This document shows, one piece after another, positions 1 to 4,896 of a DNA stretch of 6,516 nt. Below the pieces are notes generated by a model. That model saw only the letters and a program-made list of their open reading frames with translations, ran no database searches and was not told the origin of the DNA. Made by a program: the position numbers and the translations under genes. Source of the stretch: an uncultured bacterium (GTDB lineage: Bacteria; Patescibacteriota; Minisyncoccia; Phycocordibacterales; GWA1-40-21); NCBI GenBank assembly GCA_903868205.1, contig CAIPUJ010000116.1, positions 1-6,516 on the forward strand. The letters are read 5' to 3'. Position 1 is the first letter of the stretch; the number at the start of each line of letters is the position of its first letter.

Positions 1-589
1 CCATATCTCCTTTTTCATGATACTCCTTAAAACGATCAAATTCCCCCATTAATCTTTTAATTCTAGGCAAGGTCATGTATTCCTCTGTATTTAAATCAAA
101 TGCACTACCATATATATTTATATCTGGAAATTGTTTAGAAAAAGTGGCTTTAGATCTTCTAAGTAACGCTGGTACAGCACAAATAATCAAAGATTTTGGA
201 TCTAATCCTTCCTCTCTTGATTTATCTATTCCTAAAGTAATATTTTCTAAAGAATTAGTTGCTTCTTTTTCTAAAATCAAAGACTCATCTGTAACGCCTT
301 TTGATTTAAGGATACTCGCATAAAAATCAGCCTCAGTTTCAAAACCATGAGGTATTTTTGTTCTTCCTTTTCCAGAGATTATTATCTCTTTTGATTTACC
401 GAGATTCCAAAGATGTGCTGCATGTTCAGCTATTCTTGGGTCTATGTGTCCAAAAATAAAAATTCCATCAGTATTAGGTAAATCTTTTTCTGGAACAGAA
501 TCTACCAAAAAAGAAAGAACTTTCTCAAGAGAAGTTCTGATTAATTCGATGTCTTTTTCATGGGACTGAGGTAATTCAAAAGTGTTCAT
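1..589 (-). CDS. YdcF/SanA-like DUF218 family protein, C-terminus cut off by the window edge
   Basis: The frame opens at an ATG at 589 and stays open to the window edge, giving 196 complete codons; the C-terminus lies outside. The middle of the protein follows the DUF218 (YdcF/SanA/ElyC-like) pattern: a beta strand IFIFGHID (residues 43-50), ISGKGR (71-76), HGFETEAD (81-88) and then GV..ESLILEKEATNSLENI (99-117), where the E and the T/S-x-EN signature line up with the conserved block. Family members are linked to cell-envelope processes, but the biochemical role is not settled; no signal peptide or membrane helix is visible in the N-terminal part here. The gene starts 12 nt after the dnaX stop and has a weak AGG-type ribosome site about 6 nt before the ATG, so it is probably co-transcribed with dnaX. 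Family call fairly sure; function unknown. Confidence 0.82.
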   Translation of the reverse strand, partial: MNTFELPQSHEKDIELIRTSLEKVLSFLVDSVPEKDLPNTDGIFIFGHIDPRIAEHAAHLWNLGKSKEIIISGKGRTKIPHGFETEADFYASILKSKGVTDESLILEKEATNSLENITLGIDKSREEGLDPKSLIICAVPALLRRSKATFSKQFPDINIYGSAFDLNTEEYMTLPRIKRLMGEFDRFKEYHEKGDM

Positions 590-601
590 TTATGTACCTG
601 C

Positions 602-1636
602 TTACTCCTTACTTATAATCTTCCCCAAAGCCAATTCTAATGGAAGCTCTGGAATATAGGCTTTTGCTACCATGTCGTAATAAGATAAGAGGATTAGCAA
701 AGTTTCTGAATTAATTTTTGATGGTTTTTTGTCGGCAAGACCCTTCAAGAATTTGAAGTCCGTATCTGTCATTTCTTCTTGCAACTTCCCTTCTGAGCTC
801 TTCAAATTTCTCAAGAGTAAAACCCAACGCATCTTATGTAGCACGAGTTTAAAATACAAAAGCATATCAATATTTGAATCAGAGGCTTTTGTAACAGCAT
901 TCATTCCTAATTCTAAATTGTTTTCATCTATTGCTCTTATAAAATCATTCACAAGTTCACCTTTTGGTGCACCTGTAACCATCTCGACTTCTTCCACAGA
1001 AATCTTTTTATCTTTTGATGATCCGATTATTTTCTGCAAAATACTTTGAGTATCTCTAAAAGATCCATCTCCAAGAAGTGCAACTAAATCTGCAGATACT
1101 GGATCAAGTGTAAAGCCCTCTTTCTTCGCAATATTAATAGCAACATCCCTAAGCACTTTGTGTGTAGGTTTCTTAAACAAAAAACACTGGCATCTTGAAA
1201 CTATAGTCTCAGGTATTTTATTTACTTCTGTAGTAGCTAATATAAAAACAACGTGCTTAGGTGGTTCCTCAAGAGTTTTTAGAAGTGCATTCCAAGCAGA
1301 CTTAGAAAGCATGTGGGCTTCGTCTAGTATATAAACTTTGTATTTTGATTCAAAAGGAAGAGTACTTACAGACTCATTGAGTGCACGAATATCATCTACA
1401 CCAGTATTTGAAGCGGCATCTATTTCTGTAATATCATTTGCGCTTGTACCGATTTCTTTTGCAAAGATTCTAGCAATACTTGTCTTACCAGTACCACGAG
1501 AACCAGAAAAAATATATGCATGAAAAATGTTTTCAAGATCAATAGAAGATTCCAAAACTTTCACGATATGATCTTGCCCGAGGACTTCCTTAAAAGCCTG
1601 CGGTCTGTATTTACGATAATATGCTGTTTCTTGCAT
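602..1636 (-). CDS. dnaX: DNA polymerase III clamp-loader subunit (gamma-like DnaX), compact form
   Basis: DnaX is the ATPase subunit of the replication clamp loader, which opens the sliding clamp and places it on primed DNA. Counting from the ATG at 1636 (344 residues): the N-terminal signature YRKYRPQAFKEVLGQ (7-21), Walker A GSRGTGKT (45-52), Walker B ILDEAH (103-108), sensor 1 ATTE (134-137), the SRC motif with the arginine finger (147-149) and the sensor 2 region GSFRD (191-195). The protein ends after the oligomerisation domain with PLELALGKI (332-340), so it corresponds to gamma; no tau-specific tail is present. The four-cysteine zinc module that normally lies between Walker A and EIDAASN is absent: about seven residues (EIGTSAN) bridge the gap. 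An upstream in-frame ATG at 1657 was rejected because a consensus promoter lies between it and 1636. The next gene follows after 12 nt. Confidence 0.95.
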   Translation of the reverse strand: MQETAYYRKYRPQAFKEVLGQDHIVKVLESSIDLENIFHAYIFSGSRGTGKTSIARIFAKEIGTSANDITEIDAASNTGVDDIRALNESVSTLPFESKYKVYILDEAHMLSKSAWNALLKTLEEPPKHVVFILATTEVNKIPETIVSRCQCFLFKKPTHKVLRDVAINIAKKEGFTLDPVSADLVALLGDGSFRDTQSILQKIIGSSKDKKISVEEVEMVTGAPKGELVNDFIRAIDENNLELGMNAVTKASDSNIDMLLYFKLVLHKMRWVLLLRNLKSSEGKLQEEMTDTDFKFLKGLADKKPSKINSETLLILLSYYDMVAKAYIPELPLELALGKIISKE

Positions 1637-1642
1637 AGAGAG

Positions 1643-1672
1643 ATTATAGCATTCCATTAAATATTATGTAAA
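1643..1672 (-). promoter_or_regulatory. dnaX promoter, likely giving a leaderless mRNA
   Basis: On the minus strand TTTACA (1672-1667) is followed after 18 nt by a perfect TATAAT (1648-1643). Six bases (CTCTCT) then separate the -10 box from the ATG at 1636, so the expected start of transcription falls on the A of the start codon. No Shine-Dalgarno could exist on such a transcript. This also decides the dnaX start against the ATG at 1657. Confidence 0.75.
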
Positions 1673-1693
1673 TTGGAAATTGTTATGTAAATC

Positions 1694-1713
1694 AAGTGAC
1701 CCATGGGTCACTT
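1694..1713. repeat. 20-bp perfect palindrome upstream of dnaX
   Basis: AAGTGACCCATGGGTCACTT reads the same on both strands with no central gap. It lies 21 bp upstream of the dnaX -35 box and 18 bp beyond the end of the U-tract of the RNA terminator at 1732-1768. Being gapless and not followed by a T run in either direction, it looks more like a dimer-binding site (operator) than a terminator, but no regulator is known from this window. Confidence 0.6.
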
Positions 1714-1731
1714 TGTAATTAGTTTTGGGGA

Positions 1732-1768
1732 AATAAAAACCCCTCAGGCGCCCGGAGCGTCTGAGGGG
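1732..1768 (-). terminator. Strong intrinsic terminator at the 3' end of the structured RNA
   Basis: On the minus strand CCCCTCAG and CTGAGGGG (1768-1761 and 1747-1740), with further pairing possible between GCGC- and GC-rich loop bases, form a GC-rich hairpin followed at once by TTTTTATTT. The T run exists only on the minus strand, which fixes the direction. It lies between the noncoding RNA region and the dnaX promoter and therefore insulates dnaX. Confidence 0.88.
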
Positions 1769-1769
1769 T

Positions 1770-2136
1770 AAATCACCTTTGTGTGACATTGGTGATTTGC
1801 GTCTTATGAATTTAAGAACTTTTTTTATAAGAGGTGAATTTGGTAGAGTACTGGCCCCAACGTTTCCTGAGATTACTCTCAAGCTCTAATTAGGGTGCAA
1901 GGCTCGTACCTCCTTTCTTTTTTACCGAGTTTCTTGGCCGTCACGGTCGGTATGTACCTTGTCGGGGTTTTGGTGACCGTAAAGCGCAGGCCGGCGTCAG
2001 GCGCCGAATGCAGCAGTGATGGTTTCAATTAAACTATATTTGCAGCGAGTCGTCGGGGGGCTGTGCATGGTGAAGGTTCTCCTTCTTGTTTGACTTACCT
2101 TTATTTTACATCCGCAGAAAAGTACATCTCTTCTGC
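1770..2136 (-). other. Hairpin chain forming the 3' half of the structured RNA
   Basis: Minus-strand hairpins in order. At 2136-2114: GCAGAAGAG/CUUUUCUGC, nine pairs including one G-U, loop AUGUA. At 2085-2072: GAAGG-AGAA-CCUUC. At 2006-1992: CGGCG-CCUGA-CGCCG. At 1982-1941: UUACGGUC/GACCGUGA, eight pairs with one U-G. At 1883-1866: CUUGAGA-GUAA-UCUCAGG, a GNRA tetraloop with one U-G in the stem. At 1832-1802: UCUUAU/AUAAGA. At 1798-1770: AAAUCACC/GGUGAUUU, immediately before the terminator. Between the hairpins are purine-rich AAGGAG-like stretches. The wobbles and the GNRA loop only make sense on the minus strand. Confidence 0.6.
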
Positions 2137-2142
2137 TTTGTC

Positions 2143-2244
2143 GGTGATACCGGCGCGCAATAATGCTAACGTTTCGATAGCCTGTGACCGCGAGAAAAAC
2201 TCCGCGGAACAAGCATCATAAACTAATCGTGCGCCGGCATCACC
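2143..2244 (-). other. Branched RNA domain closed by a 14-bp helix
   Basis: On the minus strand GGUGAUGCCGGCGC (2244-2231) pairs with GCGCCGGUAUCACC (2156-2143), fourteen pairs with one G-U wobble. Inside, UGAUGCU (2218-2212) pairs with AGCAUUA (2167-2161), again with one G-U, and a GC-rich hairpin (2207-2188, CCGCG-GAG / CUC-GCGG with a bulged G and a U5 loop) sits within that. A small alternative hairpin, GCUAUCG-AAA-CGUUAGC (2181-2165), competes with the inner helix. This is the second domain of the candidate RNA. Confidence 0.65.
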
Positions 2245-2259
2245 TAAAATTCAAAGAAC

Positions 2260-2473
2260 AAAAAAACGAGCAGTGATTACCAAGATGGGTTGCAGTTTTT
2301 CATTTTTCCCACATACGCCAGATAACAAATCGGGGCACGACGGCCGGCATCAGTTCCCTGACAAAATCTCACTCAGTCAACTGTCTACAGATTAATAGCA
2401 GACAATTAACAGGATCGCTTCGTCGGGAAAAGAACCAGGCTTGCATAGGGACAGCAACTCATTGGTAATCACT
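2260..2473 (-). other. Rod-like 5' domain of the structured RNA, with a trailing U7 run
   Basis: Five nested helices make one unbranched rod on the minus strand. P1: AGUGAUUACCAA (2473-2462) with UUGGUAAUCACU (2283-2272), 12 perfect pairs. P2: 2461-2454 with 2293-2286, after a two-base bulge. P3: UCCCUAUGC (2451-2443) with 2316-2307, including two wobbles and a bulge. P5: UUCCCGAC (2429-2422) with GUCAGGGAA (2362-2354), one bulge. P6: GUUAAUUGUCU (2410-2400) with AGACAGUUGAC (2386-2376), 11 pairs with two U-G. The top loop is 13 nt, and a large asymmetric bubble lies between P3 and P5. Five nt after P1 comes a run of seven U (2266-2260), so this domain could end as a separate RNA of about 218 nt. 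Its rod-with-bubble outline recalls 6S RNA, but that is only a resemblance of shape. Confidence 0.68.
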
Positions 2474-2484
2474 CTCTACATAAA

Positions 2485-2513
2485 AAGTTATCACACTATT
2501 ACTAGTTTGTCAA
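2485..2513 (-). promoter_or_regulatory. Promoter of the structured RNA
   Basis: On the minus strand a perfect TTGACA (2513-2508) is followed after 17 nt by TAACTT (2490-2485), preceded by TGA, an extended -10 arrangement. The expected transcription start is near 2477, only a few bases before the first base of helix P1 (2473). The agreement between promoter and RNA structure supports both. Confidence 0.62.
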
Positions 2514-2540
2514 CTATAATTACACTTTCTTTTTTATACT

Positions 2541-2565
2541 CCTAAAATAGCTATATTTATAGGCT
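2541..2565 (-). terminator. Weak hairpin after the dus gene, possible terminator
   Basis: Just past the dus stop, minus-strand AGCCUAUA-AA-UAUAGCU (2565-2549) can form a seven-pair AU-rich hairpin with one bulge, followed by AUUUUAGG. The stem is weak and the U run is broken, so read-through into the RNA promoter region is possible. The plus strand carries TTTTTA after the same hairpin, but no plus-strand gene precedes it. Confidence 0.35.
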
Positions 2566-2567
2566 TT

Positions 2568-3611
2568 TTATAGAGTAGCTAAATAATCTTTGATTATCTT
2601 CTCTACTTCCTTTTCTGTATTACATTGCATAAGTTCATTTCTTAATTCTTTTGCACCATCAAATCCATTTACATATGCTTTGAAATGTTTTTTCATTACA
2701 GCAAAATTCTTTTGATTCTTTAAAAGTTTATTAAAAAGCTTAGTGTGCTCTACAAGCACTTTTAGTTTTTTAGAAATTGAAACCGAGGAGGAACCTTTTT
2801 GAAGATCCAAGGTTCCACCTCCGTTTTCTAATCTAGAATCAAACAACCAAGGATTTCCAAAAATCCCCCTCCCTATCATCACTCCCTCAAATTTAGTGTT
2901 CTTTATTTTTTCTCTTCCATCTTTCGGGGATTTAATATCACCATTTGCAATGAGAACAACTTCTTTATCTATAATTCTCACAAATTCGGAAATCTCTTTT
3001 GCAAGTTCCCAATGTGCATCTACCTTAGACATTTCTTTTCTAGTACGCAAGTGTATCGTAAGAGCCACAGGCTTTTCTGCTAAAACTTCTGTAAGCCAAT
3101 TTTGATAATCTATTTTATTATATCCAATTCTTGTTTTCACAGAGATTGGAAGATTCGGTGCACCTCTTTTTGCAGCCTTTATTACTTCCCTAGCAATTTT
3201 AGGATTCTTCATCATTGCAGAACCAGCTCCCTGTTTCTCCACCTTCCTGTCAGGACAACCCATGTTTAAATCTATCCCATCAAAACCAAGTTCTGAAATT
3301 ATTCTGCAAGTAGTTTCAATATTTTCTGGTTTAGAACCAAAAATCTGAGCAACTATTGGTTTTTCTTTTTTAGAAAATTCTAAATCCTTGAGAAGTGGTT
3401 TTCTACCCTTGAGAGATGCGATACCGTCTGCAGCGACAAATTCAGTCCAAAATACATCTGGGCCACCGCCTGTTTTTCCCTGGCCGGGCAGGCCGTGTCT
3501 GCTATATTTAGCAATTATTTGTCTAAAGGCAATATCAGTAACATCTGCCATTGGTGCAAGACAAGTAAATCCTTTTTTTTTTCTTATTTTCTCCCAAAAA
3601 TTCTTTTTCAT
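2568..3611 (-). CDS. dus: tRNA-dihydrouridine synthase (Dus/DusB-like)
   Basis: Dus enzymes use FMN and NADPH to reduce uridine to dihydrouridine in the tRNA D-loop or other loops. Counting from the ATG at 3611 (347 residues): the FMN-barrel start LAPMADVTDIAFR (18-30), PDVFWTEF (51-58), PIVAQIFG (85-92), the catalytic block NMGCPDRKVEKQGAGSAMM (116-134) with the active-site cysteine at 119, SVKTRIGY (157-164), IHLRTR (186-191), ANGDI (222-226) and the phosphate-binding IGRGIFGNPWLF (246-257), followed by a helical tRNA-binding tail. The length is normal. A TTG two codons earlier (3617) is possible, but the ATG is preferred. No Shine-Dalgarno precedes it. A glycine-rich stretch RHGLPGQGKTGGG (38-50) is GC-rich and unlike the rest of the gene. 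Which Dus subfamily it belongs to cannot be fixed by eye. Confidence 0.93.
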   Translation of the reverse strand: MKKNFWEKIRKKKGFTCLAPMADVTDIAFRQIIAKYSRHGLPGQGKTGGGPDVFWTEFVAADGIASLKGRKPLLKDLEFSKKEKPIVAQIFGSKPENIETTCRIISELGFDGIDLNMGCPDRKVEKQGAGSAMMKNPKIAREVIKAAKRGAPNLPISVKTRIGYNKIDYQNWLTEVLAEKPVALTIHLRTRKEMSKVDAHWELAKEISEFVRIIDKEVVLIANGDIKSPKDGREKIKNTKFEGVMIGRGIFGNPWLFDSRLENGGGTLDLQKGSSSVSISKKLKVLVEHTKLFNKLLKNQKNFAVMKKHFKAYVNGFDGAKELRNELMQCNTEKEVEKIIKDYLATL

Positions 3612-3618
3612 TTCCAAA

Positions 3619-3647
3619 AGATTAACATTAAAATGTTAGTTTGACAA
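3619..3647 (-). promoter_or_regulatory. Candidate dus promoter, overlapping the divergent promoter
   Basis: On the minus strand TTGTCA (3647-3642) is followed after 17 nt by TAATCT (3624-3619), a weak -10. Transcription would start near 3612, next to the ATG at 3611, again leaving almost no leader. The -35 box shares bases with the plus-strand TTGACA at 3641-3646, so polymerases on the two promoters would exclude each other. A better-matching TTTAAT at 3632-3627 lacks a good -35 and would give a leader of about 10 nt. Confidence 0.4.
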
Positions 3648-3668
3648 TTTAAAGTCCAGTGTTAGAAT
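3641..3668 (+). promoter_or_regulatory. Promoter of the Cys/His-rich orphan gene
   Basis: TTGACA (3641-3646) and TAGAAT (3663-3668) with a 16-nt spacer. Transcription would start near 3675, leaving a leader of about 43 nt before the ATG at 3718. The -35 region belongs to a 17-bp sequence, TTAGTTTGACAATTTAA (3636-3652), repeated exactly at 4240-4256 in front of the next gene. Confidence 0.7.
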
Positions 3669-3717
3669 CAAAAATAGATACATGTAATTTTGTAACAAAA
3701 AGAAATAGGGAGAAAAA

Positions 3718-4203
3718 ATGAATACTAAGAAAATTGGAGTTGGTTGTATTGTTAAAGTAATAGCTCCAGACCTACGCTTTACTGACAAACGTGGTTTCGT
3801 CCTTGAGATTGTTGATGATGGAAACGAAGACGGACCAGTTGGAGTAAGATTCCCATACTGGTATGACCTTTTTGACTACGGTACAGATAAGGATGTGGCT
3901 GTGCGTTTCAATGGGTCAGATCTTGAGATCGTGGAGTGCTTCGACACAATGCCTAGAGAAAAATTCCTAAAAGAATTATTCGGCCGCATGGGTGTTAACG
4001 TGTATTACGAACGAAAGATTCCTCTCATACCTGGTCAAACAAAATGTGGAGCCAAAGATTGTAAAAAAATGGCCTACTTCGAAATCTGGATCAACTGCTG
4101 GGGAACAGCTACCTCATACCACGTATGTGGTAAACATGCAGATTGCCATGGCCACTGTATGGATACTCCTCCAGAGTATCTCTGTGAGAAAAAAGAAGAC
4201 TAA
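3718..4203 (+). CDS. Hypothetical protein, beta-rich N-terminus and Cys/His cluster
   Basis: A 161-residue protein with a clear start: AGGGAG at 3707-3712, five bases before the ATG. I do not recognise a named family. Residues 5-73 are rich in beta-forming segments and glycine turns (IGVGCIVKVIAP, RGFVLEIVDDG, VGVRFPYWYDLF, LEIVECF), resembling small SH3/KOW-like barrels. Residues 110-156 carry cysteines 110, 115, 127, 137, 143, 147 and 156 and histidines 140, 144 and 146; the C-x4-C, C-x2-H and C-H-x-H-C spacings suggest one or two metal (zinc) sites. There is no signal peptide or membrane helix, so it is probably cytoplasmic. It is a single-gene unit with its own promoter and a strong terminator. 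Codon use includes more C- and G-ending codons than def or fmt, as in a highly expressed or differently selected gene. A nucleic-acid-binding role is possible but unproven. Confidence 0.85.
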   Translation: MNTKKIGVGCIVKVIAPDLRFTDKRGFVLEIVDDGNEDGPVGVRFPYWYDLFDYGTDKDVAVRFNGSDLEIVECFDTMPREKFLKELFGRMGVNVYYERKIPLIPGQTKCGAKDCKKMAYFEIWINCWGTATSYHVCGKHADCHGHCMDTPPEYLCEKKED

Positions 4204-4209
4204 AATATG

Positions 4210-4240
4210 AGCCGCGCAATAAAACTGCGCGGCTTTTTCT
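4210..4240 (+). terminator. Intrinsic terminator of the Cys/His-rich gene
   Basis: AGCCGCGCA (4210-4218) and TGCGCGGCT (4226-4234) form a nine-pair GC-rich stem with a seven-base loop, followed by TTTTCTT. It begins seven bases after the stop codon. The -35 box of the next promoter starts at 4245, so terminator and promoter are packed back to back. Confidence 0.92.
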
Positions 4241-4244
4241 TAGT

Positions 4245-4272
4245 TTGACAATTTAAGATTAAATGATAAAGT
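4245..4272 (+). promoter_or_regulatory. Promoter of the two-helix membrane protein gene
   Basis: TTGACA (4245-4250), a 16-nt spacer and TAAAGT (4267-4272), with TGA directly before the -10 (extended -10). Transcription would start near 4279, giving a leader of about 48 nt. The 17-bp block TTAGTTTGACAATTTAA around the -35 is identical to that at 3636-3652, and the spacer length is the same, so the two genes may be controlled alike. Confidence 0.65.
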
Positions 4273-4326
4273 CATTTTAGATACAAAACTGCACACTTTA
4301 GATTCACAACAAAAAGGAGACTGGTT

Positions 4327-4821
4327 ATGTTTAAGAAAATTGGTTTAGCTTCCATAATACTAATTTGTATTTTGGTGGTGGTCTATGGATACATAAACGA
4401 AATCAAACCGTTTATGATCGGGTTTACGGCTTTTGCTTGCCTAACTATATGCCTATGGCATGAGTATGAATCTCGAAAGAAATTTCTGATCGAAAACGAC
4501 AGAAGAAAACCGAGCCCTATATCATCACTCGAGGAACGCCCTTACAGAGTATTCTGGTGGAGAAATATTGACAGCTCTTACGGAGCAGTACTTATCCCAC
4601 TTATCGTAAAAGGAGAAGATCTGAATCCAAACAGATATTATCCAATAATCATAAAACTGGGTGATCAAAGACCTCATTCCAAGTATGTAACACCGGCGTT
4701 TTCAGATAATGGAAAAGAAATCCTATATTTTGATGAATATCCTGAAGGAAAAGTTACAAAAACACAATTCGGGGAACAAATTGAACCTGAATGTACAGTG
4801 CGGGATGAATTTGGTGGTTAG
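4327..4821 (+). CDS. Hypothetical small membrane protein with two N-terminal helices
   Basis: A 164-residue protein starting at an ATG with a strong Shine-Dalgarno, AAGGAG (4314-4319), seven bases upstream. Two hydrophobic stretches, about residues 5-23 (IGLASIILICILVVVYGYI) and 27-45 (up to CLTICLW), are joined by a very short turn and form a membrane hairpin. Lys-3 and Lys-4 before the first helix and the basic stretch ESRKK after the second suggest that both ends lie in the cytoplasm. The rest (about 50-164) is a soluble domain with aromatic and beta-type segments (YRVFWWRNID, YGAVLIPLIV, RYYPIIIKLG, KEILYFDEYPEGKV). I do not recognise the family. It has its own promoter and terminator, and its promoter matches that of the upstream gene, which suggests linked expression. 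Confidence 0.82.
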   Translation: MFKKIGLASIILICILVVVYGYINEIKPFMIGFTAFACLTICLWHEYESRKKFLIENDRRKPSPISSLEERPYRVFWWRNIDSSYGAVLIPLIVKGEDLNPNRYYPIIIKLGDQRPHSKYVTPAFSDNGKEILYFDEYPEGKVTKTQFGEQIEPECTVRDEFGG

Positions 4822-4829
4822 CCTCAACT

Positions 4830-4863
4830 GGCCTCGCGCATGCGCGAGGCCTTTTTCTTTTTT
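4830..4863 (+). terminator. Intrinsic terminator, 22-bp perfect inverted repeat plus T run
   Basis: The segment 4830-4851 is a perfect palindrome centred on GCATGC (arms reading GGCCTCGCGCA and its complement) and is followed by TTTTTCTTTTTT. It begins eight bases after the stop of the membrane protein gene. The end of the T run overlaps the -35 box of the def promoter (4862), an extreme case of compact packing. Confidence 0.92.
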
Positions 4864-4890
4864 GACCGAATAACAAAAAAATGTTATTTT
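4862..4890 (+). promoter_or_regulatory. def promoter, likely giving a leaderless mRNA
   Basis: TTGACC (4862-4867) is followed after 17 nt by TATTTT (4885-4890). Six bases then precede the ATG at 4897, so transcription is expected to begin on the start codon itself. No Shine-Dalgarno is present. This fixes the def start at 4897 rather than at an in-frame ATG at 4840, which lies inside the terminator hairpin. Confidence 0.62.
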
Positions 4891-4896
4891 ATAAAT

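Larger units (their letters stand above)
1732..2477 (-). ncRNA. Candidate large structured noncoding RNA, about 745 nt, family not recognised
   Basis: This stretch has no convincing protein gene, is visibly richer in G and C than the flanking genes, and is bounded by a minus-strand promoter (2513-2485) and a strong terminator (1768-1732). Inside it lie many complementary segments that form nested helices: a rod-like domain (2272-2473), a branched domain (2143-2244) and a chain of hairpins (1770-2136). The strand is supported by wobble pairs: in at least six helices, positions that pair as G-U on the minus-strand RNA would be A-C mismatches on the plus strand (about nine cases), against two cases favouring the plus strand. 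One hairpin has a GUAA tetraloop on the minus strand. I looked for the signatures of RNase P RNA, tmRNA, SRP RNA and group I/II introns and did not find them. It could also be two transcripts, the first ending at the U-run at 2266-2260. Sure that it is structured RNA; its function is unknown. Confidence 0.68.

Noticed and set aside
602..1636. A programmed frameshift site in dnaX making gamma and tau
   Set aside because: No A-rich slippery heptamer with a following hairpin is seen, and the gene already ends at the gamma-type boundary with no tau domain to make.
1664..1882. A 72-codon minus-strand frame upstream of dnaX
   Set aside because: It runs through the GNRA hairpin, two further hairpins, the terminator and the 20-bp palindrome, and has no ribosome site; it is open by chance.
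1997..2068. A 23-codon frame on the minus strand with an AAGGAG-like site ten bases before its ATG
   Set aside because: It lies inside the structured RNA; the AAGGAG is part of a GAAGG-AGAA-CCUUC hairpin, the frame is short, and the peptide has no recognisable feature. It could be a leader peptide, but nothing else supports it.
1941..2362. Three minus-strand frames that each begin with a DAG tripeptide (near 2348, 2238 and 1993)
   Set aside because: The shared residues come from repeated GCCGGC-containing helix strands. The frames lack start codons with ribosome sites, and base pairing explains the similarity better.
1732..2477. RNase P RNA, tmRNA, SRP RNA or a group I/II intron
   Set aside because: No GAGGAAAGUCC or ACAGAA core of RNase P, no tag frame ending in ALAA or tRNA-like T arm, no SRP GGAAGCAGCC-type loop, and no intron domain V or P7 signature was found on either strand.
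2515..2520. A plus-strand TATAAT
   Set aside because: There is no acceptable -35 box 16-18 nt upstream, and no plus-strand gene follows; dus is on the opposite strand.
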